Assembly (NCBI RefSeq): GCF_030463565.1
Contig: NC_134643.1
Span: 43,748,221 to 43,812,220 of the forward strand
Direction of reading: 5' to 3'
Length of the DNA stretch: 64,000 nucleotides
Source: Pelecanus crispus
Taxonomy: Eukaryota > Chordata > Aves > Pelecaniformes > Pelecanidae
Shown: in pieces, positions 1 through 12,975 of the stretch
How the letters are laid out: the number at the start of each line of letters is the position of its first letter
Numbering within the stretch: the first letter of the stretch is position 1
Notes under the pieces: generated by a model
Seen by the model: the letters and a program-made list of their open reading frames with translations, nothing else
Database searches by the model: none
Told to the model about the DNA's origin: nothing
Program-made: the position numbers and the translations under genes

Positions 1-474
1 TCAGAAAAGGGCAACAAGGCTGGTGAAGGGTCTGGAGCACAGGCCTTATGAGGAGCGGCTGAGGGAACTGTTTATCCTGGAGAAGAGGAGGCTGAGGGGA
101 GACCTTATCACTCTCTACAACTACCTGAAAGGAGGTTGTAGTGAGGTGGGTGTTGGGCTCTTCTCCCAAGTAGTTAGCGATAGGACGAGAGGAAATGGGC
201 TTAAGCTGCGCCAGGGGAGGTTTAGGTTGGAAATTAGGAAAAATTTATTTACGGAAAGGGTGGTCAAGAATTGGAACAGGCTGCCCAGAGAGGTGGTTGA
301 GTCCCCATCCCTGGAAATGTTCAAAAAACGGGTAGATGTGGCACTTGGGGACATGGTTTACTCTAGTCTACCCTTGATTGGCTTAGAGTAGACTTGGTAG
401 TGTAGGTTAATGGTTGGACTGGATGATCTTAAAGGTCTTTTCCAACCTAAACGATTCTATGATTCTATGATTCT
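1..474 (+). mobile_element. CR1 LINE 3' fragment, cut by the window edge
   Basis: This is the 3' end of a CR1 non-LTR retrotransposon, entering from beyond the left edge. Positions 23-391 still read open and encode the C-terminal tail of the CR1 ORF2 polyprotein, after the reverse-transcriptase thumb; recognisable strings are [17 protein letters not shown] and [16 protein letters not shown]. The element ends at about 461-474 in the octamer-like repeat GATTCTATGATTCT that closes avian CR1 elements. The short open frame is a relic: it lacks the endonuclease and polymerase core. It belongs to the same subfamily as the copies at 12976-13373 and 19356-19688. Confidence 0.93.
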
Positions 475-3115
475 GCCTGAGGACTAACGCTTGTGCCACC
501 ACTGTGACCCTAATTAGCAAATGGGAAAGTAAATCCGCACAGTACATTGAAGCAAATCCCCAAGTCCACATTTCAATGAATCCACACATCCGCAGCTTCT
601 TCAGCAGTTATCTCGGGGAATGGATGCTTTTATGATGTGCAGAGGGGTACAGACATTAAAACTGACGGAAGCACAAGGTAGGATAGGTCTTTAGCCATGC
701 GTGAGGAACAAGGGAATGAAGGGGTTTGCTGCAAGAGACTGCAAAACAAGATGTCCTTGCTGTTGTCCTTCCCAGGTGCAAAGGACAAGATTTATTTGAA
801 TCCAGCCGGAGCGGGTTTCCCAGCGCCTGCAGCAGCCCTTCTCTGGAGACCCGGTGGGAGAGGTGCAGGCAGGCTGGGGGAGGCCGCTGCCAGAGCTCTG
901 CATCCCTCCCTTGAGACCAAAGCTGTTGTTTTGGGCCATGCAGAGTGCGGAAATGCCCTGGGAGAAGAGACCAGTGAGCAAGTGGCCTGGTCCGAGAGAT
1001 GGGCCACTGGCCCCGTCCAGCCCATGCTCTGCACTACGGGCACAACGGCCCCTTGCGAAGGCGAGCGCTGCCTGCGTCACGTACAATTGCTGCGGATTTG
1101 TTACAACCAAAACGTGCCAGCAGGCAGGCTGCGACTGAATGGGCTCACCCTGTCTAAGCGCTATGAGGTAGAGGCAGAAGCGATTCAGGAGAGGATCTGG
1201 GGGGAGTCAGGTCCTGCTGGAGCTGCTCTCCCCAGAGGCCATGCCTGTGGGGGTGGGGGGGGTCTCTACGTGTGCGCTCCCCTGGGGTCAGCTCTCCCAA
1301 AGCTTTTTTCCAGATTCGGTTTCACGGGATGAAAAAATCGTTGCAGCGGATGAGCAGACAGAGCATCACATCTGCTTGTCATCCCAGGGACAGGTGAGGT
1401 AAGGAGAGAAAGAGAGAGAAAGCAAGCCATGCACAAGGCAGAAGAAAAAAAAGGAAAAGAGAAAAAAAGCATAAGCAACCGAGATGAAAACAAGCGGGGA
1501 AAAAAAAAAAAACAAACACCCCCCCACCCCCAATCCCCAGAATTAAGCCAGGCAGTCTGCCATTCCTCTCTCACAGCTGACCTCTTGCCAGCCTGATGCC
1601 AATAGCTCATGCAGGAGTTAGCTAAGTAATAGGCTCAGAGTTTTCCAGGAGTTTGCTTTATTGCTCAGCTTTGCATGATTCCCCTGCAGCAGCTGTGCCA
1701 GCAGCTACCTCCATGACAAGGAAAATGGATCTGCATTTTCTCCTCTTGTCTGAGTTAAGATATACGTCCTCAGGTTTTGTAACTGGTAAGTGCTGCCTGC
1801 ATGCAGGTGAGGCATGTGAAGCTTGCTCCCACTTTTCAGGGAGATTTTTGGTTGCTGGCCACACACAGCTGGTAGCCCAGGACTCCTGCCTCCATCTTAC
1901 AGTCATCCCAGCTGAAAATGGATAGCCAGATTCACTTATTTCACCTCATTTTCTTCATTATTTTCTATTTATTCAACATGGGCAACATTGTTCACCCTAT
2001 AACGTTTCTTAAAGACAAGGGAGAAAAAGCATGACAGTGATTCATTCATGCAGAGCAAATTTTATTTGGAAGTCTTTATTTGTGGAGAAAAGGCTTAAAT
2101 TAAAATCAAAAGGGAAAGAATCAAAATTAAGAAAAAAAATTCTCCAGAGGCTTTCTCCTCCCTCAGAATAAGAAGAGCGACTGTCCTTTCAATTTGCTAC
2201 TTTGCTGTAATGACTCCGGCAGATTTGCGCTAGTGTAAGTGAGCTATTAATTAACCCCAAAGATTTATTTTTCGCTGGAAGAATCCAGTGCCTAGCCTTG
2301 TGCCAAAAGGGACGGGAGACTTCTCTCGCTGGCACTCGGAAGGAGCCTGGGTTCATCCCACCCACCACCAGGCATTGAACGCACGGCTGGGACCTCCCTG
2401 CTTTGGGGTAAGAGGGGACCCCTCAAAGAGCTGTTCAGGGCCCAGGGGACAAAGCCACCCTTCAGAGGTGTCTCTTGCATTCCAGGGGCTGTTGGGGCAT
2501 CCAAGGGCAACCCAGACTTTCATGGCAGAGCCTTCTTGAAACGCTTAAAGGGGCAGCATTTAGTAGGAGTCAAGGTATTCCCAAAATAAGACCAAAAGCT
2601 CAGAGAAGGCTTGGTTGAAGGGGCAGGCTTGGGGAGAACACAGTCCTTGTGAATAAGAGCTTTGTACAAAGCCTAATTATCACCGCAAACCAATCCGTCC
2701 AGAGGCACAGAGGCTGGGAGGACAGGCACCATATTGGCTCAGCAATCATGTTGCTGGCTCTACAAGCAAATGTTGGCTATTCCTGCAAAATAACCTGCAC
2801 TGCAAAAAATTGCCCACTAGCTCCATATTACAGCGATGACAAATTCTTGTCACTGAGCTGCTCGGTCTTGGTTTGTCCTGTTAGCCAGGGTGTTTTTACC
2901 CCATGGGCTTCGTGGATTAGGTGGATCAGGTGGGAAGAAGCCAGGCTGCAAGCATGGACGCGGCGTTCCTCAGGCACACGGGCAGCGACTGCTGCTCAGG
3001 GGCTGGAGGAGCAGTGCTCCCGCCCGCACAGCCCACCCTGCCAACCAGGCTGCGTAGTTATGCTCGTAGGGCGTAATGGCAGCACCGCTCATCAGCAGGT
3101 ATCAGTTTTGCCTCA
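475..3115. other. Intergenic, no gene recognised
   Basis: No exon or known repeat could be supported. The part from about 760 to 1300 is GC-rich and carries several overlapping open frames on both strands, none with a recognisable domain or codon signature. An A-rich then C-rich tract lies at about 1499-1535. Positions 1925-2270 are AT-rich. The region ends at the target site of the LTR that follows. Confidence 0.6.
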
Positions 3116-3120
3116 GCATC
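3116..3120. repeat. Target-site duplication, left copy
   Basis: GCATC directly before the LTR start; it matches 3652-3656 exactly. Confidence 0.85.
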
Positions 3121-3651
3121 TGTTGTGGTTTAACCTGCCAGGCAGCTAAACACCACACAGCCATTCGCTCGCTCTCCCCCTTCCCAGTGGGTTAGGGGAG
3201 AGAATTGAAAAAAAAAAAAAAAATTGTGGGTTGTGATAAAGACAGTTTAATAGGACAGAAAAGGAAGGGAAAATAATAATAATAATATACAAAGCAAGTG
3301 ATGCACAATGCAATTGCCCACCACCCGCTGACCAATACCCAGCCAGTTCCTGAGCAGCGGTCACTGCCCCCCAGCCCACTCCCCTCAGTTTAGATACTGA
3401 GCATGATGTCGTATGGTATGGAATAGCCCTGTGGCCAGTTTGGGTCAGCTGTCCTGGCTGTGCCCCCTCCCAGCTTCTTGTGCACCTGGCAGAGCATGGG
3501 AAGCTGAAAATGTCCTTGACTTTTAAGCAGTACTTAGCAACAACTAAAACATCAGTGTGTTATCAGCATTATTCTCATCCTAAATCCAAAGCACAGCACT
3601 ATGCCAGCTACTAGGAAGAAAATTAACTCTATCCCAGCTGAAACCAGGACA
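3121..3651. mobile_element. Solo LTR of an avian endogenous retrovirus
   Basis: A 531-bp element starts TGTTGTGG and ends CCAGGACA, so it has the TG...CA termini of a retroviral LTR. It is flanked on both sides by GCATC (3116-3120 and 3652-3656), a 5-bp target-site duplication. Internally it carries an A-rich run at about 3208-3223 and a short (AAT)n run near 3273-3285. I recognise the sequence as a family that is abundant in non-galliform bird genomes, but do not assign a family name. No internal retroviral region, primer-binding site or second LTR is present, so it is a solo LTR left by LTR-LTR recombination. A 5-bp duplication fits ERVL-like or some class I elements better than ERVK, which usually makes 6 bp. 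Orientation was not determined. Confidence 0.88.
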
Positions 3652-3656
3652 GCATC
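3652..3656. repeat. Target-site duplication, right copy
   Basis: GCATC directly after the LTR end; exact match to 3116-3120. Confidence 0.85.
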
Positions 3657-5477
3657 ATAATTGTTTCAAGATATAATCAAAGAGCTGGGCCCAGCAGCAC
3701 AAGTTGGCTCCTGCCCAGGTTGCACGTTCCCCTTTCCCGTATGGACCAGAGGGACTTTGCTGTCCTGTCACAAGGTCATGTGGACTGTACTCCTCCCAGA
3801 CAGCACAAGGGCAAGAGACCATGTGTGACATTTTTCATCCTTCCTCTCTGGAAAGTGATAAAACACCCGAGTGCCAGGACTGCCTACCAGCACAGCTGGA
3901 CAACCAGAGATGCTGCCTTCTCTGTGTTCTCCTACCACTCACTGGCATCTGCCCTCAGCAGCCTTTGAGAGCACAACACAGAGCAGGTCCTGACAAGGGG
4001 CTTGCTCGGGGGCAGCGAGGACCACCCGCTCTGATGCCGATGCCTGGGGAGAGCTGCGGATCACAGCCCCGTGGTGTCGAGCTGGGTAGTGAAGGAGAGA
4101 TGAAGTTTGGCAGTGCACGCACAGTGCCGGCCCCACCACCGCCCACGCGTGGGCATGGGTCTCCATCCACGGCGCTGGCACTGGGCCAGGTGTGGGCACC
4201 CAGGACTGAGACCTCAAAGGCACTGGGAATCACAAGATGCCAGCTCAGAGGTAAGTGACGGTCACAAGGGAAGCAATGTTAGGGGCGAGGAGGAGAGCAA
4301 ATACCATTCTGTGACTGTAACAAGCCTGGGCATGTGTGTGCCTTAGGTATCACGCACTGTTCCAATCAGTTCTTTTAAATCTATGTATGTGTATGTATAT
4401 AGCAGGGATAGAAAAATGAGGGAATGAACATAGAGGCATAGAAAGGCTTTGTATGAGAAAGACTAGACTCTTCTGCTTGGAAATGAGAAATGAAGGAGAC
4501 AAAGGGGTGTGAGGTCTATAAAATCCCTAGTGCCCCTAGGACAGACACACAGAAAGCGATCTGCCACTCGGGTTAACGCAAACCAGAGGATGCGGGTCCT
4601 CACTCAACCCACCACTGCACTATAAATACATTGCATCAGGGGGCAAAACCCAAGGGTTTTGATCTCGGTTCAAAAACCAAGTAGACAGATTCACCCATGA
4701 TAAGGCCAGTGGTGGCAATTAAAAATAATGTAAAAAGGAGAAACCTTTCTTTCGACATGGTGAGAAAATGTCCCTACAGATGCCTTTCATTAGAAGGTAG
4801 GGAGGAGAATAAGAGCCTGAAAACACCTGCGCAAGACAGTTAGGAGGAATAGACAAAAAGCCTACATTAAATGAGTAACTGTGATTAAAAAAAACCCTTT
4901 AATTACTATGAAAAATCCAGGTGCTCTGTGCTGGGTCATGGAGATGTACCAGAGAGGCACAGAAGACATAGATGTCCAGATGAACAGGGACTCCAGCGGG
5001 AGAAGGGAATGACAAGGGGTATCGATCCTCAAGTCAGTAAATGAAGAGGCTTCAGTATACGGCAAGCATATAGACAACTCAGTGTACCTGCAGCTCTTTC
5101 ATCGGAAACCCCTCTGCATCTAACCCTAGGCTACATCCCCTGATATGAAGCTTTTCCTCAACAACTCCCCAATTATCTGAGCGCCCGATGTCCCTGCCAG
5201 ATCCGTGTGTCGGCAGGTAGCGAGGCAGAGAGCGGCACAGGAGAGCCACGCCAGCCAGCACTGCGGGCTTATCTACGGCTAACCAGCTCTTAGGGGAGTC
5301 TCTCGTACGAGTGAGCGATCTCAGGTTTCCCCTTCAGCCCTCCCTGGCTCCTTCCCTTGAGGATTTAGGTTTGTTTCCCATTTTCCAACAAAATGAACTG
5401 GCTGGACTGGCAGCCTCCCCTCTGTCCGCAGGGGTATTGCAGGACACAGGCTGGAAACAGCTGGGGCTGCCCGGATG
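3657..5477. other. Intergenic, no gene recognised
   Basis: Moderately GC-rich DNA up to about 4260, then more AT-rich. Open frames at 3704-4258 (+) and 3939-4233 (-) overlap each other and show no known domain. I see no RNA gene or repeat family here. Confidence 0.55.
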
Positions 5478-5922
5478 ATCACAAAAATGATCCGAGGGCT
5501 GGAGCACCTCTCTTGTGAGGCCAGGCTGAGAGAGTTGGGGTTGTTCAGCCTGGAGAAGAGAAGGCTGCGAGGAGACCTTATTGCGGCCTTTCAGTACTTA
5601 AAGGGGGCCTACAGGAAGGATGGGGAGAGTCTTTTTAGCAAGGCTTGTTGTGACAGGACAAGGAATAATGGATTTAAACTAAAGAAGAGTAGATTTAGAC
5701 TAGACATAAGGAAGAAATCTTTTACAATGAGGGTGGTGAAGCACTGGAACAGGTTGCCCAGAGAGGCAGTGGAGGCCCCATCCCTGGCAACATTCAAGGT
5801 GAGGTTGGACGGGGCTCTGAGCACCCTGATGGAGTTCAAGCTGTCCCTGCTCACTGCAGGGGGCTGGGCTGGATGGCCTCTAAAGCTCCCTTCCAACCCA
5901 AAGCATTCTATGATTCTATGAT
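5478..5922 (+). mobile_element. CR1 LINE 3' fragment, second subfamily
   Basis: A 5'-truncated CR1 element. Positions 5475-5921 are open and encode the ORF2 C-terminal tail ([52 protein letters not shown]). The 3' end reads AAGCATTCTATGATTCTATG, the avian CR1 tail. The coding tail differs from the copies at 1, 12976 and 19356: it has the longer [11 protein letters not shown] ending and the CTAAAGCTCCCTTCCAACC pre-tail, so it is a separate subfamily. The uninterrupted frame suggests it is comparatively young. Confidence 0.93.
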
Positions 5923-8399
5923 GTCTCTGCTTCTTTGTGCCTCCCCAAACACGTGGGATGCAAGAAACAAAACTCCATTAAGAAAAATGACTAGAATCTG
6001 TCCTCTTCTTGCCATTACTGTAGCCCTTCTGTCTCCAAAGAGAAGAGGAGGCAAATGGCAGGTGGTGTTAAAGACTGGAGGAACATCGTTTGCATGGTGC
6101 GGCAGAAGCTGACCTCCTGATTGCAAAGCTTGTGACGTGTAAGACCAGCGATGTTTTGCTTCAGGGGCTCTGAGAGGAGGCTAGGAGGGCTCAAGTGGCT
6201 GGCTGCGGGGTCAGGCAGGGAAGGGATCCAGCGGTAGGCTGGGCAGGGGGAGACAGAAACTGCAGGAGACGGAGAACCAGGTGGGAAGGTGAGGCACAGC
6301 AAGGCTTCTGCCGTCAGCCACCACAGATACAGTTGGAATCTGCTTTGTTTTTATTACACCATTCACATGTACTGGAGGAGGCTCCTACTGCTTAACCCAG
6401 GGCTTAACCGGAGGAAAGGCTGGAGATTTCAGCAGCAAACCTGTGCTTGCGCTTTTCTAGTGCCAGGGGTTACTGCAGCACAGTGGCAAATCAAACACCC
6501 GTCATACCAGCTGCTTTCTCATCAGCCCAAACGCAGTGAAACAAGGGGAAAAACGGAGTCGGCGTTTGGCCAGAGCCAGCTGTACCACGAGGGACCGGTG
6601 GCCAGGTTGCCAGCCTAAGTCCTCCTTCAGACCCAGCTCCTGAAGGCGGCCAAGCCCAGGCGAGGGCTACTTCATCCTACGCTGCTTTCTTCGGTGGGGC
6701 ATACAGGCGCAGGATTATTAGCAGATTCCAGCACAAGAAACATAAAGATTTTTCCCTAATAGGTTAAAAAAAAGTAATGCAAAAAGATGGCTTTGGGGTT
6801 TTCCAGAGATAAAGCTGCTACACTGGATACACCAAGAGCAAAACCATGCATGGGAAAAGGTGCCTTTTTCATTTGTATGAGCATCACAGGAGCTAGTAGA
6901 TTAAAATGCTGCAATAAATAAGGCAAATACGCAGTTTAGATCTCTAAGAGGAATGTACCTCTTTTTGCAGTGAAGAAAAGGCCAGAGAGAATTATTTCCA
7001 GCAATAACTCGCTTTACGTGCTTCAGCTGAGTAAAGAAAGGCCTAGTTTATACCCTGCTGTTTAGTAACAGCTCATTTCTAGGGCTCTGACTCACTCGGA
7101 GCACAGCAGCCATATATGCTGTTTACTGAACCGCCGCAAAATTGTGTGCAGCACTTACGGATAATATCTGATGTTTTGTAGTAGAGCAAGCAGCAAATGC
7201 CTGCTGTGGTTGATTTATATCTGAAAGAAAGCAGAGGTACACAATGAAACTCAAAGGCGCTGTTGCAAATCTGTTCCAAGAAGGGGTTGGGTTATTTCTA
7301 TAAGGGAACAGAAACCAGCAAATACCTTCTCCTACTCACAGCTACCGGAGGTGCAGCTGGACGACCTTCATCTTTTCCAGAAGCATGACGTTAGAAAAAG
7401 ACTGGGTTGAAGTCATGCACGGAGGCAGGCTTAAGTAGCGGGTTGTGCTCTAAGAAGCTGGCTGGGGAGAACAAAATGAGGCGGTAATTAGGGAAAGGGC
7501 CAGTTCTGAGGATACAATATGAGGTATTTTAAGATGGTGAGTAGGAGTGCTTTTGTTGGATAATTCACATTACCTCTGTTGGGAAGGACAGTACTTCCTG
7601 CTCAAGCTACCCTGCTACTTTATGGCAACACGGCAAAAAACGGGCTTGCAGTAGGCATCTCAAGACCTGGAGCTATGCCAATCATTTAAAGGTTATTCGA
7701 TCCAGTAGCTTACCTGATCATTTCAGGACATTTGAAGCTTGCTGCTCCTTTGCTGGCACTGCAGGAGTACTGTACAGATAGCAAGGCGCGCAGGTGGTTG
7801 CAGGACTCGAGTGCTGCGTGACATGGTAGCGTCTACCTGGTATCATGTCCCTCCACGGGGGTTTGGAGCGTGCTCTGCTGTCCTCGCTCAGAGCCCCCGC
7901 CGTCACCTCGACGGCCTGCAGCCCCTCCGGCAGCTGCTGCACAAGTCCACCTTCCTCCGCCGGTAACACGTGGGACACAGTCACCTTGCTTAGGAGCACT
8001 GCTCTGCTCTCCTTTCCACCCCTTGACACCCAGGGTGTCAAGCTTAAAATGCAAGGGCAGCCCTTCCTAAAATGAGGCTTGAGGAACTGGGGACCCTGCA
8101 ACTCAGCACTGAGATCTATTTGAAAAGAAAACCACATGAAAATGATCAACCGCTAATAAATACCATAGACTCGAAGGGCTGCTCATAGTGACAGTGTGCT
8201 GCCTCTCAAAATGGGCTGGCAGGGATTTAAAACACTGACAATTAAATACAAGCCATGGGTTTGGGAAGGACTTTCTAAAAGGCTTCTTTGAGCAAATGAC
8301 AGCCTTCTCACAGAACACACCTTCATTTTCAACTCCATTTACAGCTCTTAATACTTTGGGGCTTTTATTCATTATTTTTCAGCCTTTTAAAATTCAGTT
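5923..8399. other. Intergenic, no gene recognised
   Basis: Mixed composition. Positions 7718-8149 carry overlapping open frames on both strands around a GC-rich patch (about 7830-7975), without a recognisable domain. No repeat family was recognised. Confidence 0.55.
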
Positions 8400-9190
8400 T
8401 TCAGCTTGTTTCTTAGCTGTTATTCAATATTTTTATCAGTGTTAACTAAACCCGGGGAGCATTTGCAGTTTTAACCTGGATTAAGCCTTCATTCCTCGTT
8501 GTTCTAAATGCATGAAAGTCAACCGAGTTGTTTTGTTTGATGTTCTCCATGCCACGGTGAATTCTGTGCTGTTAGGATTGCAAATGGGCCATGTCACTCA
8601 TGAATTACTAATCCCTGTCACTCACATTTTCTGGGGAATGCATACTATATTTAGTCTTTATACTGCGAAAAACAAAACTGGAGAACTTTGAGGCTATTTT
8701 TCTCATTAGGAGTCTGTAGAATATTCCCTAAACAAATGGCAAGATAATTCAGTCACCAAGTATAAGTGCAATTCATTAACCGCGGTGGAAATTAGACCCT
8801 TGAATTGAGAGGCTAATTAAGATAATTAGATCTAAAGCCTGAAAAGAAACTATGCAGACATTTCTTAAAATCTCATTTATACTTATGTAAATCTGGACCA
8901 ACTCCACTGTCATTTTCTGGATTTATACCCAAGTAATTGAAATCACTGTTGAGCTCTTCTAAGCTCTCAATATCAGCAAAAGGCATTGAAGGAAAACAAT
9001 TAACAGATAGGATGTGTTTTTCTCTTTAACTTCTAGATGAACTTAATATCACAATGCTCTTCTTTCCAAAGGTACTTGGCCATTCTGATGGATTACTTAT
9101 TTAAAAAAATAAAAAGCTTGATGAATTTAGAGGGCTGTCATCAATTTAAAGAGCTGCCAACTTTTACAGCATTAGCAAATGAAGAAAGTT
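8400..9190. other. Candidate conserved non-coding element
   Basis: This AT-rich block has no open frame and no repeat signature, but it has the texture of vertebrate enhancer-type conserved elements: clustered homeobox-core TAATTA-like sites (for example GCTAATTAAGATAATTAGA at about 8811-8829), CATTAA and ATTTGCA-like octamer fragments, and few CpGs. This is inference from composition only; no alignment was available. Confidence 0.35.
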
Positions 9191-12100
9191 GAAATGCTTC
9201 AGCATCAACTACTGCCTCTTCCAGGAGAGCCATTATGTTTAATCTGTGGCTTTCCTATGGAAGGAGCTTTCTCCTCTGCTGTTTTTTGTGACCGCCAACT
9301 GCCCTGAGACCACCATTTAGTAAAAAACGCTAAATAAATGCTGTACGCAAACCAAGCAGAAAAGTGGGCAAAGTCAGCTGGGCACACAACATAATTATGC
9401 ACAGGTATGAGTTTGAACAGCGCGCATTTATGTGCAATTGCCAGCTATGCAATCATCAGGAAGAGGAGCCTTTCCTGCCTTGTATTTAGTAGGGAGTGTT
9501 AGGCAGATTCCTGACTGTGTGACATGCTCATCTCCCTCCCACCCCACCCCATCAGCGATATTAGGTGTAGACAGAGCTGTGCCAGCCTGTCTTACAGGGA
9601 GCTAATGTGAACTGAAAGGCAGCCTGCCTAGACAGCTGTGAAACACTGAGCCCTGCAGTCTGCCTCTCTCTCTCACATCCAAAATCTAGATTACTGCATA
9701 ATTGTCATGAGAAGTAGGTAGAGCTCATGGCTCCCTCTGATCCAGCTGGCCTAAGACAAACCCAGGGTGCACGTACCCTCACACCTAAAATCTGGAGACA
9801 AACAGGGATTAAGAAACCTGAAAATCCAAACCCTGTCCATCACCAAAAACACCATGTTATTCCATACTTTGGAGCTGGTTTTCCTCTCAACCTCAAAGAA
9901 CTGAAGGAACCAGGAGCAAGAAGCAGCCTGGAGGAGACCAGATGCTTCAGTGAGAGCTGCTGGCAAACAGTTTACAAAAATATATTGATAATAAAGAAGG
10001 AAGGGGACAGGAAGAAGGGCACCAGAAGATAACAGCAGGACTACTAGCTCAGCCCAAGGGGCTCTCCAGACCTTTACCTGTTGGTTGACACCTCCCAAGT
10101 AAATGCCTGCAAAGCCTCTCGGGACCCCTGGTTCCTCCATCATCACTTGGTGACATTTGAAGCAGACCAACAACATGCGGAGTGTGCACAACCTTTACAT
10201 GGTATCACATGCTGTGATGCGGTGTCTGGGATAGGAAGAAGGGCCTCCGGGGAAAGAGAAAAGAAAGAGGCTTCCCTTTATCTGGGGTACAAAAGAGGTA
10301 GAGGGGAGCTAGGTTCTTTTGGTATAAATGCGCCTGCGCTGCTTTTGCGTAAGGCACTGAAGAGCATCCAGGATACCTGAAGCAGACGTGGCATCTGAGG
10401 TCAACACCTGTTCTTGTTACTAATATGAAGCGATGTTTCTTTTTAAAATATTTTCTCCTTTGGAAGGTTTTCTAGAGCTGCGTGCAGCAGTCAAAGAGAG
10501 ACTGCCAACCTCGGCACGGGAGGCTGCCGCATCATGGGGAGCGCTGGTAGCTCCCCTCTGGAAGACGGCCAGTTCTGGCTCCTGCAGCTTTGGCAGCTCA
10601 GCAGGAACTGGGGGTCATTGCCTTGCAGACAGCAGATATCCCTGGCTCGCTAAACAAGCATGGTGCTCTCAACGAAACTGAGGAAAACTGCAAATAGCCC
10701 CCCTCAGTCCAATCCCCGACTCCTATGCCCGTTTCACATCACTTACCGTCTGAATTCAAATTTGTGGAGTCAATGCAAGCATTTCATCAGCTCTACCAAG
10801 TTCAGGGTCAGCCCTTCCCAACTGTCCCTTGCCTCATAAACCCAAATCCTTCAAAGCTCCAGCCTGCGGAATACCGTGAATTGAGGAAATAAATTTACAA
10901 AACGTAAAACCTAAAACAGATCTCCTTTTTACCAGATACACAGGGGAGTTTAGGCTCCAGGACTGTACACTCTCTGTCTTTTCCATTTGTACTCTGGAAT
11001 TTGATTTTTATGTATTAGGACAAATCATTGCAAGTGACTTCTTTCAGCAGGCAGTAAGGCAAGGCAGCTTTCCAGCTATGCACAACCCAGGGCATGAGAC
11101 CATGTGTCCCTCCTGGGCATGGCAAAGCCAAAAAAAAACCTTTCCTCTCCTTCCCAGTTCCATCAATGCTCTGACATTTAATGTCACCCGCGCATTGGTG
11201 TGGTTGTGGTTCTCCAGTCAATCTCCTTTGCCACAGTAGTCGGATTTTGACAAAAATCTGTTGCTTGTTTTATGAGCAACAATATGCATCAACCTTTTTT
11301 TTAACAGAAAATTGGGGTTTCAGTTGCTAATGGCACACGATTCAGTTTTCTCTCACTTTCCCATACAACCTTCAGGAGAATTAGTCAGCTTTTTAATACA
11401 GTCATACCTCTCTGTCCTTTTCCTTGCTGCTAAGATGCTCTGTCAAGTTACCTGTGGAAATTAAAGTTCAAAGTCAGAGCATCGTAACAACCTGACTACA
11501 ACTAATATATCCAAGTCTATGAATAAACATCTAATACTCCACCCATTCAGAGTACAAGAATTGCTATAGAAATGGCATCCTGTGAATTAGGTGTTATACA
11601 CCTGCCTCCCAAGCAACCTAAATCATCTCTCATACCCAAAAGAAAAAAAAAAGAAAGGTTGCTTTTGGCCCAGTGGGACAAAAATCTGAGCAAAATTGCT
11701 TCTTTTTCCTGTGTACGTTAGAGTTGATGCATTGAAATTGAAGAACTGTGGATTAGGATCCCAGATAGATATCTCATTTTGACCTAGAGGTTTGGGTTGG
11801 ACCTGTTACTAGTGTAAGCACAAAGTTTCTAGTTTTTCAAAAAAATGTGATTTCCAATATCTAAGGAGAAAGAAGCAAAATTCCATAGATAAATGAGAAA
11901 TATGTAGGTGTTGGACTCATTATTTTAATGGCAGTAATAAGTCTTCCAAAATGTAGAGTATTTCATGAGGATTGTTAAAGTTTAGCAGTTAAAGGAGAAT
12001 CGCAAGACATTTTTGCTTGTGCTGATGATTAACAGAAGCACATCTTGGAATTACGTGACACGCATAACCCACTAAAAGGTCTCTGTCTCTATATGTTTTA

Positions 12101-12975
12101 TCCTAATATAACCATCCAGTGTTAAATGGATAGTCTGCTGCACCCTTCAGGCCCTCTCATAGCAAACCAAATGACACACTAGATAACAATTTGGCATGTG
12201 TTGTTCCCTCAAAAATTAGACCTGGAATTGGATTAAGGAACTAATAAATCAAAAGATATGGCTGCAGGGGAAGAAGAGACAGAGCTTCCCATGCAGTGGT
12301 TTTCCGTACGCCTCTCCTCCATTGCTTTTAGGAGACAGAGCCGGTGCCAGGCTGTATGACAAGACTCCTAGTCGGTCGGTTATGGAGAAGGTCATAGAAT
12401 TGAACTGGACAACATTATACCATGCACACGCTGTGCTGGAGCTCTGGACAGTCATGCAGGGTGAGGACACGCAGTCGCACAGCCACAAAGATGCTGTGTA
12501 GTGCCCTTGAGACCAGTTTCCCACCAATTAGCTCTCCAAAAGTAATGTTATTCTTTACTTGGCTGTAAGCGAACACTGGCGTCTTTAGATGGTGGGCGTG
12601 AAGGTTTAGGCAAAAAAGCAACGAGGCACTGAACCTGCTCCTCATAGCATTTCTGTGGGTGGTGATGGGCTCCAGTGAGGCTCACACTGCAGGCAAATTG
12701 CTGTGCTGTGCCATCAGCTGTCAGCTTGGACACCTGGACCTCCTCAACCTTCGCAAAGGACTTTGGCCGAACCCAGCGCTGCTGGGCTATGTTAGGCACG
12801 GGGTGAACAGCTCAGGGCTGCCCAGGGAGCTGGGCGCAGAAACATCCCTTTGTCAATCCAGGTGATGAGGAGCAGAAGACCAATAATTAAATGGTCCATT
12901 CAGCTGAGATGGGAACCCACAGAGCACCTCCAGGGTCATAAACTTATACTCCCAGACATGCTTTCTGACAAAATC
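9191..12975. other. Intergenic, no gene recognised
   Basis: Open frames at 9727-10032 (+) and 9751-10191 (-) are mutual shadows with no known domain. A short A run lies at about 11639-11655. No known transposon was recognised. Confidence 0.55.

Noticed and set aside
697-1332. A 211-residue open frame in intergenic DNA
   Set aside because: No known domain, competing frames on both strands, GC-rich composition, and no splice or promoter signs.
3704-4258. A 184-residue open frame
   Set aside because: Mirrored by overlapping minus-strand frames and without a recognisable domain or conservation evidence.
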